DNA of 64,000 nucleotides from Isoetes taiwanensis (lineage: Eukaryota > Streptophyta > Lycopodiopsida > Isoetales > Isoetaceae): positions 675,467 to 739,466 of the forward strand of contig JAJEKV010000017.1 of the NCBI GenBank assembly GCA_021234155.1. Direction: 5' to 3'. A program made the position numbers and the translations under genes. Below, piece after piece: positions 1 through 11,943 of the stretch; within the stretch, counting starts at the first letter, position 1, and every line of letters begins with the position of its first letter. Under the pieces are notes generated by a model. The model made no database searches. It saw only the letters and a program-made list of their open reading frames with translations, and had not been told where the DNA came from.

Positions 1-498
1 CAACACAGGACTAAATCCAAGGCTAAGACCTTATCCATCTTAGCATCATAAAACACGCCTAACATCGCATCATTTCATATAGGTCGCCAATCCGCCACAA
101 AGCCCCCTGTGACTTGCCTCCCCTATGTACAACCCATATAAATTGGTATCCTTCAACGGCCTTCTAACAGAGAGCTTTATGTATCCGCGTTGCACGTCTC
201 CTCTATGGTAAGATCTTACTCCTTAAGTTTCTTGCATATATTACCTTTTTAACTTTCCAACAATCTTCAGGAATGTAGTTAATTAGATCAATTGTACTAC
301 ATATTTGTTCTTTAATGTTAAACTATGAACATATAGAATTAAGGGTACTGAGTTTGGGCATATGAATGCAGCTAGGTTGGAGGCTAGTTTATAATGGTTC
401 AAGTGGTGATTTTATGAGTTGCTTAAAGGCAATGGGTAGTAATTTCTGTTAATGTATTTACTTACGAGACGGTTTGGAGGCTTCTAATCCCAACGCAA
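1..498. other. No gene recognised
   Basis: No convincing coding region, RNA gene or repeat unit is visible. Base composition is moderately AT-rich and reading frames are short in all frames. It probably belongs to the decayed retrotransposon sequence that follows, but nothing ties it to a family. Confidence 0.5.
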
Positions 499-1850
499 CT
501 GTGACGTTCTCGGATAATATACAGTAAAAATACCTATATTATGCTGCCGCGTCGCTAGTACATGTCAAGTACGTCAACATGCACTCGACCTCGGGAAGGG
601 GTTGTACCATGAGGTACAAACATTGGAACCTGTTGTATTGCACATGTTTCATATTGCCATGTGGCAAAGCCCTAGATACCTTTTAGATTCCAACCCTAAA
701 AGCATGGTGCTAAAAAGAGGAAGGAATCCTAAAAGTGTCCTTTTCGAATTCCAGCCTCCAGAGCGTGCATTGCCTAAGCGCCCGACCCATTATGACCTGT
801 CAGCAGCAGTGAAGCTCGCGTTTCAAAGCAGATCCTCGAGATTCGAGCATCCCAGCCAATTCCGACAACATGGACGCATCTTGAGGACTTGGAACAAGCA
901 AAGAATCCAGTGAATGGGTTATTTGATAAGCAATGCATGCTTCCTATCAGGTTTTAAGCCAGATTAACATCTATCCTTGGCCATAGATGACCTTGAGATC
1001 TCGAGATCCCAAACCATTAATAAATGAACCTGACGTGTATGTTAGAGGAGGTAGATTAGATCTAATTCTAATTATTTCAGTTCATTTATTTATGTTTGGA
1101 TTACTCTGTGCGCTCTCCTATATTATTGGGAAGGGGGGTAGAGACCCAGAGCCTTCATAGATTGATGATTCTAGATTAGCCACATTAATTCCCGATGATG
1201 CGGCTTATGCATAGGAGCATGCTTGGCTGTGAGTGGCGGAGTTAGACCGGTTGACAAGGAAGACTTGTCCAGTCATGTCAATTCCCTTGGTGTGTAGAGT
1301 CTATCAGGGAGCATTGTGAGCTAGGCCTGATAGCTTGCCACTGGGCGTGGGCATGGTATGGGCTTGACATCTGCTAAGTAATGCATCACCTCGGTGGGGT
1401 TCAAGTCGTATACGAGCAGTGGCTGTATGATAGGCATGATATCTTTTGGAGGGAATTGATCTCCTCCAATCTCATCACGAATGGGGAGATGCGACCCAGG
1501 AGCAGTCCCTTTGGCTATGCCCCTGGCAGGGTACGGTCAAGCTCCAAGACTTATCAGCCTATCTGCAAAGTATGCATAGGAGGGGCGGATGGAGTGGACT
1601 ACCCAACAACTATGTTCTATGCCAGCCAAATCTAGTGCTCTGAACTCTGTCTGCATCAACTTCTGGAGACCCCAAGCTGTCAGTCGACCCCCTTGAGTTT
1701 GAGCCTTGGGTAGGATTCCCCCTTTGTTGATGTCATTATTGTTTATCAGTTAAGATGTGATGTTGTTTTGGTGATCGCGCCCTTCGAGATGGGTATGTAT
1801 TGATGTGATGTTTTGTACTTATATTATGCACTTTATCTACTCTTATATGA
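499..1850 (+). repeat. LTR-like debris, possibly of a Del/Tekay-type gypsy element
   Basis: The stretch opens with TGTGACGTTCTCGG, which resembles the TGTRACG start common to plant Del/Tekay (chromovirus) LTRs and the start of the LTR at 19987 in this window (TGTAACGATCC). The following 1.3 kb is a moderately GC-rich, frame-poor sequence, consistent with a long LTR body. No matching second LTR, primer-binding site or coding domain is seen nearby, and the 3' boundary is not defined. The family assignment is an inference from the terminal motif and general character only. Confidence 0.3.
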
Positions 1851-3014
1851 ACCAATTTTCCTCAAATCCTATAAAATATCTTTCGTCCATGTTCCAAATT
1901 TGGGGCCATTGCAATATATATCTGAGAATGTAATTCTCTTTTAAAGCTATTTGTGGTTAGTTGTACAAACAACGACGGCATGGAGGCATCTCCTCAGCCC
2001 TGCAAAGCCCTGCTTGGGCCAAATCGAGTTTGTTGAGCTCAGTTCTGGCCCCATAGTGCTCTTGCAAAGCTAGATCGATGGCCATATCTTGGGTGTTCCA
2101 GAGAACTATCATTAAAAAACATGTACAGATTTCTCTCAAATTAGGGGAGGCCATGCTAAAAAAGAAGGCACATGATTTGATTGAAGAGATTAGCTTTTGT
2201 GTGGATTTATTGGGCATTTAAGCAATTTGGTATTAGAGATCTCTAGCTTACATACAGAAGACATATATAAACTTTTGCACATCTAGAGGCACAGAACTGC
2301 GATAGGTGGTGCCGGATTGAAATCTCGAACCATTCATGTGCTAGTTTTTGAAGTACGATCTTGCATTGCTATTATTGAGCTGGCAATGAAATCAGAAAAT
2401 ATCATTATGCATCGGAGCTCAACGACGTTTGTCGTGCATTAGAGGTTATTACAAAACTGAGTTCATCTGTTCTTAAAATTGTTGTTCTTTCAGTTTTTTA
2501 ATTTGCATACACATTTTGAAATGTGTTGCTTTATTCTCGCAAAGTGAATGTGAAGATCCTTTTTTCATCGGAGCATGTTATATGGACTCAAACTTCTATT
2601 ACAAGCATTTAAAAGTTGGAAAGATTGGACCCATATGTCGATCTTTGGGTCTAAGCACAATGGTGGGGGACACTTTTTATGTCGGCGACATATGGTGCTT
2701 GTGCTATGCTTTAAAAACTATTTTCTTTGTATTTTGAAAAAATATTTTATTTTATTTTTTTGATATTTTTCTCTAACACGCATTTATGTTTCGCTTTAGA
2801 ATATAAAATTTCAGCCCAAACGGACTTCTAAAAAAAAGGATTCATTAGGGGGGGTGCTGGTGCTATGCTTGGATTTCGCAAAAATGCCCCCCAGCTACGT
2901 GCGTTTACCCCTTTATGATGGCATTCAATAGCAAACACGCACAATTATGTTTCAGCTTCAACATGCAGAGGACTTTTGGCTAAGCACATCAGCTAATGCA
3001 AGACATCCTGTCAC
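1851..3014. other. No gene recognised
   Basis: AT-rich sequence with short runs of A and T (for example near 2740-2765 and 2830-2840). Reading frames are short and have no recognisable domain. The right boundary is where the block duplicated at 15449 begins. Confidence 0.5.
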
Positions 3015-4498
3015 ATGCTTCAAAAGGCAATTGTTTCAAATGTGCAACATTTTTTACTTGTCATCAAAGAAACTAGAGTGGGAGATCCAGCGTGGTGTAT
3101 TAGCTCATGGTCGAGCAAGATTTACATCCCCTCATACATGTACATGTGGTCACGCAGAATAGAGATAAGGTGGTTGATTTAGATCACCAACCTCTCTTCA
3201 TAGTAGATTAATCACCATTAAAGCTCCAATGTCAGCCCACTTCCGAGGACCTCAGCTTCGATTAAATTATGGTAGGGCGGATGATTATACACAACTGATA
3301 ACAGAAGAGATATCTAGAGTTTTGCAGCTTCCCACATTAGAACATCAATCTGTCAGGCTTGTTACTGTCCTTTCAAGTGCAGCAGAGCAATGCTTTGGGA
3401 TGAATGATGCACTAGTAGACATCAAGCGCATCCATCTTCCCTTGCAACAAATGGTTCGATGATGAATGCAAAGATCTAAAATGACAACTCAGATTGGTTG
3501 TTCATCCCACCCTATGTCTTCAAGCAATCAGGTAGTATAGAGCTTTCATCAAAGGCAAGAAGGCATATTAAATTGTCGAACACCACCAAGAAATGCTTTA
3601 CCTTCTTGATCGTCCCTTCTTGATCGTCACCTTAGAATATTCTGGAGGAAAGTACTACACAAGCCTATGCAGCGACTTGGCAATATCTTCTTGGACTGGT
3701 GGGTATGGTACCTAATGTAGCTCTATGACCTCGTTCTATCGGACTTAGACAAGTTCCTGCAAATGGGCGTTTTTTAGTCACTTCAATGCGTGGTGACTTG
3801 CCTACAGAGAGAGATCGTGAATATGGCTGAGGTCACGTAAGCAGGAGTTTAATATGAGGTCTAAAAAAGTTTGAAATCAAAATTGAGAGAAATTTGATTG
3901 CATCACGCCTTCACCATTATGAGCTTTAATCAAAGAATGGCATACATGAAACCCTTGCTACAAATCAAAAGTCTTCTAAGCTCGAGAACATTATAATAAT
4001 GTATGTACCTGTAGAAATCATTCAGCATTAAACCTATACACCCTATTAACTGTTTGACTTCAAAAAACTGCTTCTTTTAAGGGCCTGAAGGACCCTCAAA
4101 TTTTTTTATAAATAACACCCAATACATAACCAATACTGATATTGATTAAAATGCATAACAACCACTGACATTAACCAGATCTCGCTTGATCGCCTGTTGT
4201 CTTAATGCATATTCATACGATGCGTTTCATCTTCAATGGCGCCCTGGTGGCAACACTGGCAAAGCCTTTCCTCCCTTGCTTTCCGAGCCCAACGTCCTGT
4301 CTCAATGCGGAGACGATGTGCACCCGTGCGAATGGAAGCTATAAGTCTGCGCTTCTTCATGGGCAAATGGGTGTACAAGTACTGGTGTGGGCCTCTCGTG
4401 AGCCTAGGATTGACTTGCTGCTGAGAGTGTGCCAGCTTAACGTGCGTCAGAGCATCTGCATCCCAAAGCTTGCGAAGGAAAGTAGCATCTAGGTACAA

Positions 4499-5048
4499 CA
4501 TTAGGGTTTTTTTGAGATTAAAAAAGGGCCTTCAAAACATGCCAACTAAGACACATGAAGATAAATGAACTACCAATCAGAAATCAAAGCCTGACGGGTC
4601 CAGTCAGCAAAACTGTTATAACTAACTCACTGGATTACATTTTCTAGCATAACTGTTGATAGAAAAGTCCAAATGAGCTCTTGTTTAGTGCAATAGATAG
4701 ATCTCGTTGAGATCTTTCCAACCTTAGGTGCTTTGCACATATTTTAACCACTTACGATTGTCAAAACTAAAAAAAAAAATGGTTTTTATCATTTTTTACT
4801 ATCCTACGGGGCTAAAAGATATGCAAACCACCCAAGGTTAGAAAGATCTCAATGAGATCTATCTATTGCACTAAACAAGAGCTCATTTGGACTTTTCTAT
4901 CAACACTTATGCTAGAAAATGTGGTCCAGTGAGTTAGTTATAACTGTTTTGCTGACTGGATTACCAGTGCTGTTTTCTGATTGGTAGTTCATATAGCTTA
5001 GTCATCAATTCTTAGAAGGCCTTTTATGATCTCAAAAAATCCCTAATG
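4499..5048. mobile_element. 550-bp foldback MITE inserted in LINE copy A
   Basis: The element begins CATTAGGGTTTTTTTGAGAT and ends with its complement (...ATCTCAAAAAATCCCTAATG). Almost the whole sequence folds on itself: arms of about 240-270 bp with few mismatches flank a central AT-rich loop near 4750-4800. The insertion is proved by empty sites at the matching positions of the two homologous LINE copies (about 16897 and 36783), where the flanks join directly. No clean target-site duplication is visible, so the superfamily is uncertain. It has no coding capacity. A transcript would form a long near-perfect hairpin of the kind processed into small RNAs. Confidence 0.9.
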
Positions 5049-5440
5049 GCTTAAGTGCATTGTGATCCTTCTTTGTCCGTACCTGTACGCATCTATTTGC
5101 TTGTACACCCCAACGTGAGAACCACTGAGCTTGCTTGTCCTTCCAGCAGGCTTTGAGGCGTTGGGGACCCATCACTACGACCAAAGCAAGGTTGGGCAAA
5201 CGTGTATCACCCATAGCGACCACCTTCTGGAAGTAAATGATATGGCGTTCCAATGCAGCCCGTTGAAGGGCTAAAAAAACCTGTCTCCTGGAGTAGGATC
5301 TGGTATGGAACTGTGGACTTTACCCCAAGGCTCATGCCAAGAAGGCTTTCTGCACCTGTTCGAGGTCATTCTAGGTGTTGACGGATATCACTGGACCCCA
5401 TACTTCTGCCCCATACAAGAGGACCAGCTCGACGAAGGCC

Positions 5441-6130
5441 CTAAACAAGTGTGACTGGTGGCCCCATGCATACAACTTTGTCTTGTGGCTGTTGTTCTGC
5501 ATGGCATATGCCATATAGTGCTTTCCAACCTGCCATGACCCGCAACCTGATGACAGCATCCCAGTGGGTGGTAGCAGAGAACTCGATCCCCAAGTACTTG
5601 TAGGTCGGAGCTACCTCTACATCTTGTCCCTGGTAAGTGAATGAGGGAAGCCTTGGCTGTCGAGATGATGAAACTTGCAGCACCCTAGTTTTGGCCAAGT
5701 TAACTCGCATGCCAGTGAATCGGCAAAAAGTGTCAAGAGCATCCAGGTGACGTTGCATATCCTTTGGAGTATAGGCCAAGAGGTTGACTTCGTCAGCATA
5801 TATGAGTTGTCGGATTGTGTGATGCATGAGATGGGCGTTCGTACCTCTGCGCTCAGAAAGCCAATCTTCCAACTGGTCAATATATAGGCCAAAGAGTGTG
5901 GGGGAGAGGGGGCAACCCTGACGTACTCCAATACTACTGATTATCAGCTGTCGTAATGATGTGATACGGCCTGAGCATGCCTCGTATAGCCTATATATTG
6001 CGTTCTTCAAGTCTAGGGAGGTCCCCAGCTGCCGCAATCTGTCCCATAACATGTCCTGAGGCACTGTGCCAATTAGCAAAATCCACGAAACAACAGTATA
6101 GGTTTTGTCGGCAATTCTTGCTATCCTCAA
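5441..6130 (-). pseudogene. LINE reverse transcriptase palm/thumb fragment
   Basis: Open 229-codon stretch encoding the RT palm and thumb of LINE copy A. Visible landmarks are TVPQDMLWDRL (start of the helix after motif A), GVRQGCPLSPTLFGLYID (motif B region), LIYADEVNLLAY (motif C, normally YADD), GMRVNLAKTRVLQVS and YKYLGIEFS (thumb). The enzyme would copy element RNA at a nicked target. This copy cannot be active: the second catalytic aspartate of motif C is glutamate, and the preceding fingers domain (5991-6416) is in another frame. The first reading-frame residues before TVPQDM are out of frame with the true protein. Confidence 0.85.
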
Positions 6131-6416
6131 TCAGTGTGCGCAGAGTGAAGATATGATCAATGGTGGAACGCCTGGGCCGAAAGCCTGCTTGTGTGAGAGC
6201 TCGCATATCTGCCTCCTCTGCCCATATTGTCAGCCGTTGCTCAAGGATGCCAATCAATAGTTTTGCAAAGAGAGAGCTGCCCATAATAGTACGATAGTTG
6301 GCTGGGCATTGAGGGTCCCCCGCTTTGTATATGGGCACAATTCTACTAGTGGTCCTTTGCGGAGGGAAGCCTTCTTGCAATACTTTATTGAATAATGCCG
6401 TGAGAACAGGCACCAA
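5991..6416 (-). pseudogene. LINE reverse transcriptase fingers fragment
   Basis: Encodes the N-terminal half of the RT domain of LINE copy A. It has LFNKVLQEGFPP, SRIVPIYKAGDP (the typical IPK-G-P segment), NYRTIMGSSLFAKLL, TQAGFRPRRSTIDHIF (typical Q-GF--GRS-D segment) and CCFVDFA, the start of catalytic motif A. Directly after FVDFA the residues expected for KAFD are missing and the frame changes to that of 5441-6130. The endonuclease that should precede it is absent because the copy ends at the 6418 junction. Confidence 0.85.
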
Positions 6417-6649
6417 TGGAGGTATTATTTAGTTCTCCGGCTGCATGCACATTAGTCTGTGCCTCCCGGTAATGGGACTATTCATGCATCTGACGGACAG
6501 GTCAAGCTCAAGGATCTCGATCGACCGGGTCAGCCATCAAAATTTCGACACGGGTCAGCCATCAAAGGCTATTGAGGAAGACAAGCGGCGGACCACCCAG
6601 CGGTCAAAGCTGCGTCCCCACAACAAGAGCCTTTCGGACAAGTGATGAC

Positions 6650-6975
6650 TGCCATCGCCTCGTGTGTCCGTCGGTGTGATTCTAGGCATTTCAAGAGGCA
6701 CCGCCAACATTCCTCAAGAATCAGGCCTCCTTCCGTGAGCTCAAGACCGAGATCGGTCAGTGTCTATATTGGGCCCAAGGCCATTGTACTATATATATGA
6801 CTAGAGCTCAGACATGAGTTCTAGATGAGTTTTGAGTCTTGTCTCCTTTAGGTTTTCTCTCTATTAAGTAGAGCTCATGTATGTTCATCATTGATATCAA
6901 AGGAAGGTTTATCATTTTCCTCTCATTTGTTCTGTTTTCTTCTTCTTCTTCTCTTCTTGCAAATCCGTGACATAG
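6650..6975 (+). repeat. Possible 5' LTR end of the gypsy element, with TATA-like box
   Basis: The segment has a GGGCCCAAGGCC stretch followed by a TATA-like tract (CTATATATATGA, 6789-6800). A pyrimidine-rich leader (TCTTCTTCTTCTCTTCTTG) follows, then CCGTGACA at 6967-6974, which could be an LTR 3' end in CA. It lies just ahead of the gag region. No second copy was found downstream of integrase, so the LTR status is inferred from position and promoter-like features. Confidence 0.35.
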
Positions 6976-7699
6976 TCCCCGGACTCTCTATTAGATCCAC
7001 GGGTCCTCACCAGGGTCTGTCTTCCGGAGTTCGAACCCGGACCAAAAAACGCCGCCCGCATTGCCGGGTTCGATTCCATCCTACTTTCTTACGTCGCCAT
7101 GTCCGTCCGTAATTTCGCCCGGAAGAACTCCTTTCTCGAGACGCCTCTCGCTTGGGCGCCATCGGTGTCCGGGAAGCTGCGACATGTATGGATCTGCTTA
7201 TGACATAGAGGCCATCTTCGATCTAGGGCTTCGGCGCCACCAACCCCTCGTGTCTGTCTCGTCCGGTTCCCCGCCCAAAGCGTGCAAACATTGCTCACAA
7301 CCTCGGTCCCCTCATCACTATCGGGAGCCTTGCTCGGGCTCAACCTTCTCAACCCGTACTTTCATACCCACGAACATGCCTACATCCATCATTCTTCGGG
7401 CCATCGCCTCTTCCTTCACAACCATCATCTCCCGGGTGGGCAAGGGATATCCACACGTCTCCTTTGCGCCTACCGGGAATATCCTTTCCCTACATTTCCC
7501 CTTTGCCCTTCCTGTTTACAACCTTACAGATCTCAAAACCAATGCTCGACTACTTCGGTTCCTCAACCGCGGTCACCCCTTCATCGGGTCCCGGGCACCA
7601 TGCCACATCCAACTCAACCTCAATATCCTCACTATCTTTGTTCTGTCAGCCCAGCACTTTCACATCTACCTTTCGGACTTTGAAAACTAACTTATCCCA

Positions 7700-8830
7700 C
7701 CTTTGGCAACCACGAAAGGCAAACCGTTAGACCAAAGTGCTCGGCCCCACATGGAAGAATTTGAGGCTCTGGCTGTCCTAAATGGTCATGCGCAACCTCA
7801 ACTGAAATTCCACATCTTTTCCACCACCTGGCGTGGCTCTCCTCATCAATGGCTCATGTCCAACAAAGCCATTGGAAACAAGACTGGTCGAAATGAACTA
7901 TTTTACATCTCATTATGGGACCACGGATGATGATCAACTTCATCTCAAGCAACTCAATGAACTTCAACAAGAGCCCACGGTCTGCGGGATTTTGCGGATC
8001 GACTTCACATTACGCTAAGTAAGCTCAAGGGTACCCCAAGGAGGCAGTTTTGGTGCGGTTTCTCCAAGGACTTCCTCCGGCTATTACGACTCATATTTTG
8101 AACACTGCGTCCCAAGACTTTGGGCGAGCTATCGACCTGTCAATCACTCGGTCAATGTTTCCTCCGGCGTGGCTCTTCAAGAGCTCCCGTTCATTCCACA
8201 TCATGGTTCCCAAGCGGCAATTTTTCAGCCTCAACCGCGCTAATCCCGGTACAGTCAGATCTGGTGCCATATTTGCAAATACCAAGGCCATTTGGCAAAT
8301 GAGTGCAACTCCACCAATGGCCCGCCTCATTGCAAGCGATGCAACATGTGCAATCATGCCCGCGGAAGAGTGCACTCGCACTCATCCCACCCGGATTCCG
8401 CGGCAAAATGGTTTATCAAGTGCAAACCACACCTCAGCAACAATCGCGACTTCGATACCACCACTTGGTGCAACCCCTCAACTCTATCGACTCTGGAGCA
8501 ACAACAGGGGGACCCAACCCCCCTCCTTTTGATCCTTCTAAAGCTCGGTGTTATCAGCTTGTCAAGAATGGGGTCATACCACCACGGGCGTGTCCTCAAC
8601 TTCCACAAGTTCAGTGCAACTTCACGGCACAAATCAGACCACATCGGTCCGCCTCACGACTTACCAACTACGGATTGCTAATGGCAAACAAGGCCCGAGA
8701 CCAGTTCTTAAGAAGCCACCAAAGGCGCCTCGGCAATCGCGCTATCAACCAGCTCCGACCAAATCAACCTCAGCTGGATCAACAAGCACAAGAGGAAATT
8801 TTTCGGGCACTTAATCCTCCGGTCCGGTAG
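7700..8830 (+). pseudogene. gypsy gag remnant with CCHC zinc knuckle
   Basis: Broken gag of the gypsy element, normally the capsid and nucleocapsid protein that packages element RNA. Pieces in several frames fit a retrotransposon gag: FSTTWRGSPHQW near 7820-7850, and FLQGLPPAITTHI near 8055-8095, where gag usually has F--GL. A nucleocapsid-type knuckle CHICKYQGHLANEC (C-X2-C-X4-H-X4-C) is encoded at 8265-8306 in a frame that is not open upstream. At least three frame changes separate these pieces. The downstream part to 8830 is low in recognisable motifs. Confidence 0.6.
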
Positions 8831-9394
8831 TCAAATTGGGTTGGTTTTAGTTTCACGCCCGGACCAAGGCATCACGTCCCTTGACCATTATTAGGCACGC
8901 CAGCACGCCTTTGCAGTTGACACCATTCCTCATGAGGACGAAAAAAGGTTCACTTTGCACCTGACTTGAGAAGCTCATGCCACATGTCATGCCAAAAAGT
9001 TCGCCAAAGCATTTTGAACCTCATGCAAGGCTGCGGAAGGCGCACATTTGGCAAATGTTCATGCCACCACCGAGCTCAACAAAGACAAGATACACCTTCC
9101 ACATCTCAACCTCCACGCTCTCAAGCGTATCCCAATATTGCTGCCGAGGTTGACTTACTCAAAAAAGTTCTTTGCTTCACTACCACGCACTCCAGCACCG
9201 GTGGAACATGGATCCTTTTTCTCATGTGCCTCTAGAACTCCAAGAGGAGCTAGCCAAGATCAAAAATTCCTTTAAAGCAACCATTTTGAAACTTTGTCCC
9301 GCTCTCAGGACCAGTTACCACTCCCAAGCTGTTTTTAGTTGGGGCTGTGGCTACCTCTACACCCACGGTCCATGCCACGGTGGGTAATCGACAA

Positions 9395-9610
9395 GTCAAC
9401 CATGTTCAAATAGATGGAGGTAGCGGTCAATCTCATCACGGATAAACTCCGCAAACAAATGGGCATCACACAACTCTTTCGTGCCCCATATGACATCAAG
9501 TTGGCTAATGGCCATATCACGCGACCTCAAGGCGTCACACCTCTTCTTCACATCAACATGGTGATCTCCACTTCCCCATGGAATTTGGAGTTTGGAAAGC
9601 TGGCGAAGAT
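9395..9610 (+). pseudogene. gypsy aspartic protease remnant
   Basis: The retroelement aspartic protease motif is recognisable: IDGGS at about 9410-9424, then after a small frame change VNLITDKLRKQMGI (about 9424-9465) and YDIKLANGHITRPQGV. Plant Ty3/gypsy proteases read D-GS-VN-I in this place. The enzyme would cut the gag-pol polyprotein. The frame break falls inside the active-site loop, so this copy cannot be translated as it stands. Confidence 0.6.
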
Positions 9611-10369
9611 CCGGTGACTATGAAATGTTGGTCGGCGAGACCTTTTCTCCGCCGGGCAAAGAGTATCCATTCTTGGGCCCGCGGACGAGTTAGTCATCAC
9701 TGATGGTCATCTCAATGCCACCATGGACTTGCAAGCAGGCGGGATCATTTCTGTTGACAATCGCGGAACCCTCTCTCGGACACGCATTTCAAGAAGCCTC
9801 AAAATATTTATCAGTTCGGGGGCTCCACTGCGGAAGTCGCCTCTCGGTCATCCTACAGATATCGCGATCCTTGGGGAGAAATGACTCTTGATCGGGACCA
9901 GTGTAGTCGCTTTTGTGACCCCTACGGCTCCTTGCAATGAATCCAACGTGTTGATCACTTTTGTGATCTTTGAACCTCCCGCAACTCGGTGATGTACGCT
10001 TCGTCATGAAGCAACCTCTGGCGGATGGCGAGCAACCCCTCTTTTCACCACGCCAAAGTGCCGCGATAGGTTATGCTCCAACCTCCCGCACACATTGTCG
10101 GGATAATCAAGTAATACCCCATATTCCGGACTCAGTCGAGATCGTGGGCCGTGGGCAACAATCAACTTTGTCGCATTAGCGCCAAATCTTCGGCCCTTAT
10201 CGTAACAGGGCCGTCAAGTTGTTCAAAAAATTCAAACACATTTTTAGCACGGAGTTCAGAGATCTTGGGGGAATCAACAAAAAGCAGGGGAACTCACCAT
10301 TCCTACCAAATCTGATGCGACCGGTTTAGCAGCGACGATACCGGCTCAACCCTAATTGCGGTGATGCGT

Positions 10370-10810
10370 CGTCGGAAATTGACAAACTCCTTCTGCGAGG
10401 TTTGATCTATGAGGTCAAACATTACGAATGGGTGAGCCCCATCGTCATTGCCCTCAAACACAATGGTAAGATCCGCGTCGTGTGGACTAGGAAACTCAAT
10501 CGAGCCCGCGGGCGTGATCATTTTCCACTTCCCTTCACGAGACCAGTTACGGAAGAAGTGGCTGGACATGAGATGTACTCCTTCATGGATGGTTTTTACG
10601 GCTACAATCGGATCTCAATCAAAGAATCACGATCAACTCAAGACTACTTTCACCACCCGTGAAGTACTTTTGCCTACAAGGTGGTTCCTTTTGGATTATC
10701 AAACTCTCCATCAACGTTTCAATGCATCATGCTCTCGAGTTTTTCCTTGATTTCATGAAGGAAAATCCCTTCTTGCAAATTTTTCAAGATGACTTCTCTG
10801 CCTACTGAGT
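10370..10810 (+). pseudogene. gypsy reverse transcriptase remnant
   Basis: Encodes a broken Ty3/gypsy RT. Landmarks are LLRGLIYEVKHYEWVSPIVI, KHNGKIRVVW, RDHFPLPFTRPVTEEVAGHE, MYSFMDGFYGYNRISI, then in a second frame VVPFG and FQDDFSAY near 10780-10800. The last corresponds to the catalytic F-VDD box: both aspartates remain, but V is replaced by Q. There is a frame change after about 10655 (FHHP). The order and wording are typical for plant Athila/Tat-type RT. Confidence 0.75.
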
Positions 10811-11118
10811 TCCATGGCTGACCATTTGGATAAATTGGAACTCGTCTTCGAGAAATGTGATGAGTCCGGCATTAGTCTCAATCTGAGAAATGCACCTTTG
10901 CGTCACCTCTGGTGTTCTGTTAGGCCATGTCATTAAACCAAGCGGAGTATCACCACAGATCACGGCCAAAATCGGGTTATGTGCTCAAGGCTCAAGCACC
11001 CGACCAATATCAAGGAGACCACGCTCTTTCTGGGTAAAGGTCAATTATTACTCCACCTTCATACGGACTGGCGACCATTGCGGATCCATTCATAAACTCA
11101 CGGTGTGAATCCACAGGC

Positions 11119-11480
11119 TTGGAATTCCAGTGGATCTTTGCTTTCAATTTGAAGCTTTTACTTACTCGGGCACGGGTTCTTGTTCCTCCTCAATGGGACA
11201 AGCCCTTTCATGTTCATGTAGATGTCTCGCGTTTTTGCTATTGGAGCTGTTCTTTCTCAAGAATATATCGAAAAACTCTGCTTGACAAATACGGGCGTGA
11301 AGCTTTGGGTCTCATTTACATTGTGTCCAATGCTCCCGTCACTACCTTTTGGGCAAAATCAAGTTCTTTGTGGACCACCAAGCACTCTCCTTTATTTGAT
11401 CAACAAGTCCATTCTGCCGCGCATTGCTCGTTGGGTCCTTCTTTGGGTCTCATTTTGTTTAAAGGATGCTTAAAATCCAA
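11119..11480 (+). pseudogene. gypsy RNase H remnant
   Basis: Continues from RT. Landmarks are LLTRARVLVPPQWDKPFHVHVDVSRF, where the family has VDAS with a catalytic aspartate, then in the next frame FAIGAVLSQ, followed by REALGLIYIV and further pieces near 11350-11420. The domain would remove the RNA strand during reverse transcription. It is split by a frame change near 11235. Confidence 0.65.
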
Positions 11481-11943
11481 CTTTTTCCCGTCTATTTTGG
11501 GCAGTCATAATTCAAGTTCTTTAATGGACCATCAAATCATTTTTCATTCTACTTTTGATCGAAACAAAAAGTGTAGCAATGGGTTCGTCTTCCACGGATC
11601 TATCTAGTGATAACCCATTTGCTCGTTGGGTAAATTCTTCTCAAAAATCATATTTTTTTTGCATATCCATATTGAAATACATTAACCATATCATTGGAAA
11701 GATCTTTTCATTCGCATCTAATGCAACAAATCTCAACATTTTGACAAGTGGATCGTTATTATTGGAGATTCTGATTTGTTGGGATTAAAACGCATCTTAT
11801 GGGGATAAAATGAGATCTCAAATTTCCCTAATGCTTCTCGGAAATGATCCCTCATGTTGTCCGGATTATCTTTCGACGGATGATCCTCCTTTCTCGATGC
11901 TTTTCGATGCTCTTTTTAGTCACGGCAACACCACATTGGTTCC

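Larger units (their letters stand above)
3015..6418. repeat. Duplicated block, copy A (partner at 15449-18250)
   Basis: This block is present again, in the same orientation, about 12.4 kb downstream. Removing the 550-bp foldback insertion at 4499-5048 leaves about 2.85 kb, against about 2.80 kb in copy B. The first 1.2 kb (3015-4212) is of unknown origin. The rest is the 3' part of a minus-strand LINE. The block begins sharply at ATGCTTCAAAAGG in both copies. On the right, copy A stops matching at 6418, whereas copy B continues as LINE. A and B differ mainly at CTG/CAG sites. Confidence 0.85.
4213..6418 (-). mobile_element. Non-LTR retrotransposon (LINE) fragment, copy A: RT and C-terminal domain
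   Basis: The minus strand encodes the reverse transcriptase and C-terminal part of a LINE ORF2. The order is: fingers region (6416-5991, ending with FVDF of motif A), palm region with GVRQGCPLSPTLFGLYID, then the catalytic box, a conserved LYGAEVWG segment, and a C-terminal CQCC...H cysteine motif (about 4250). Both homologues at 16.6 and 36.5 kb match over this span. The copy is defective. Motif A loses its second aspartate to a short deletion near 6080, which shifts the frame. The YADD box reads YADE. A 550-bp foldback element splits the C-terminal domain. The clade is not one I can name; it shares LYGAE-WG and the CRIC-type motif with the plus-strand LINE at 21.3 kb. Confidence 0.85.

Noticed and set aside
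7020-7085. tRNA-like B-box sequences (AGTTCGAACCC and GGGTTCGATTCC)
   Set aside because: No A box, anticodon arm or acceptor pairing can be built around either. They may be remnants of a primer-binding region.
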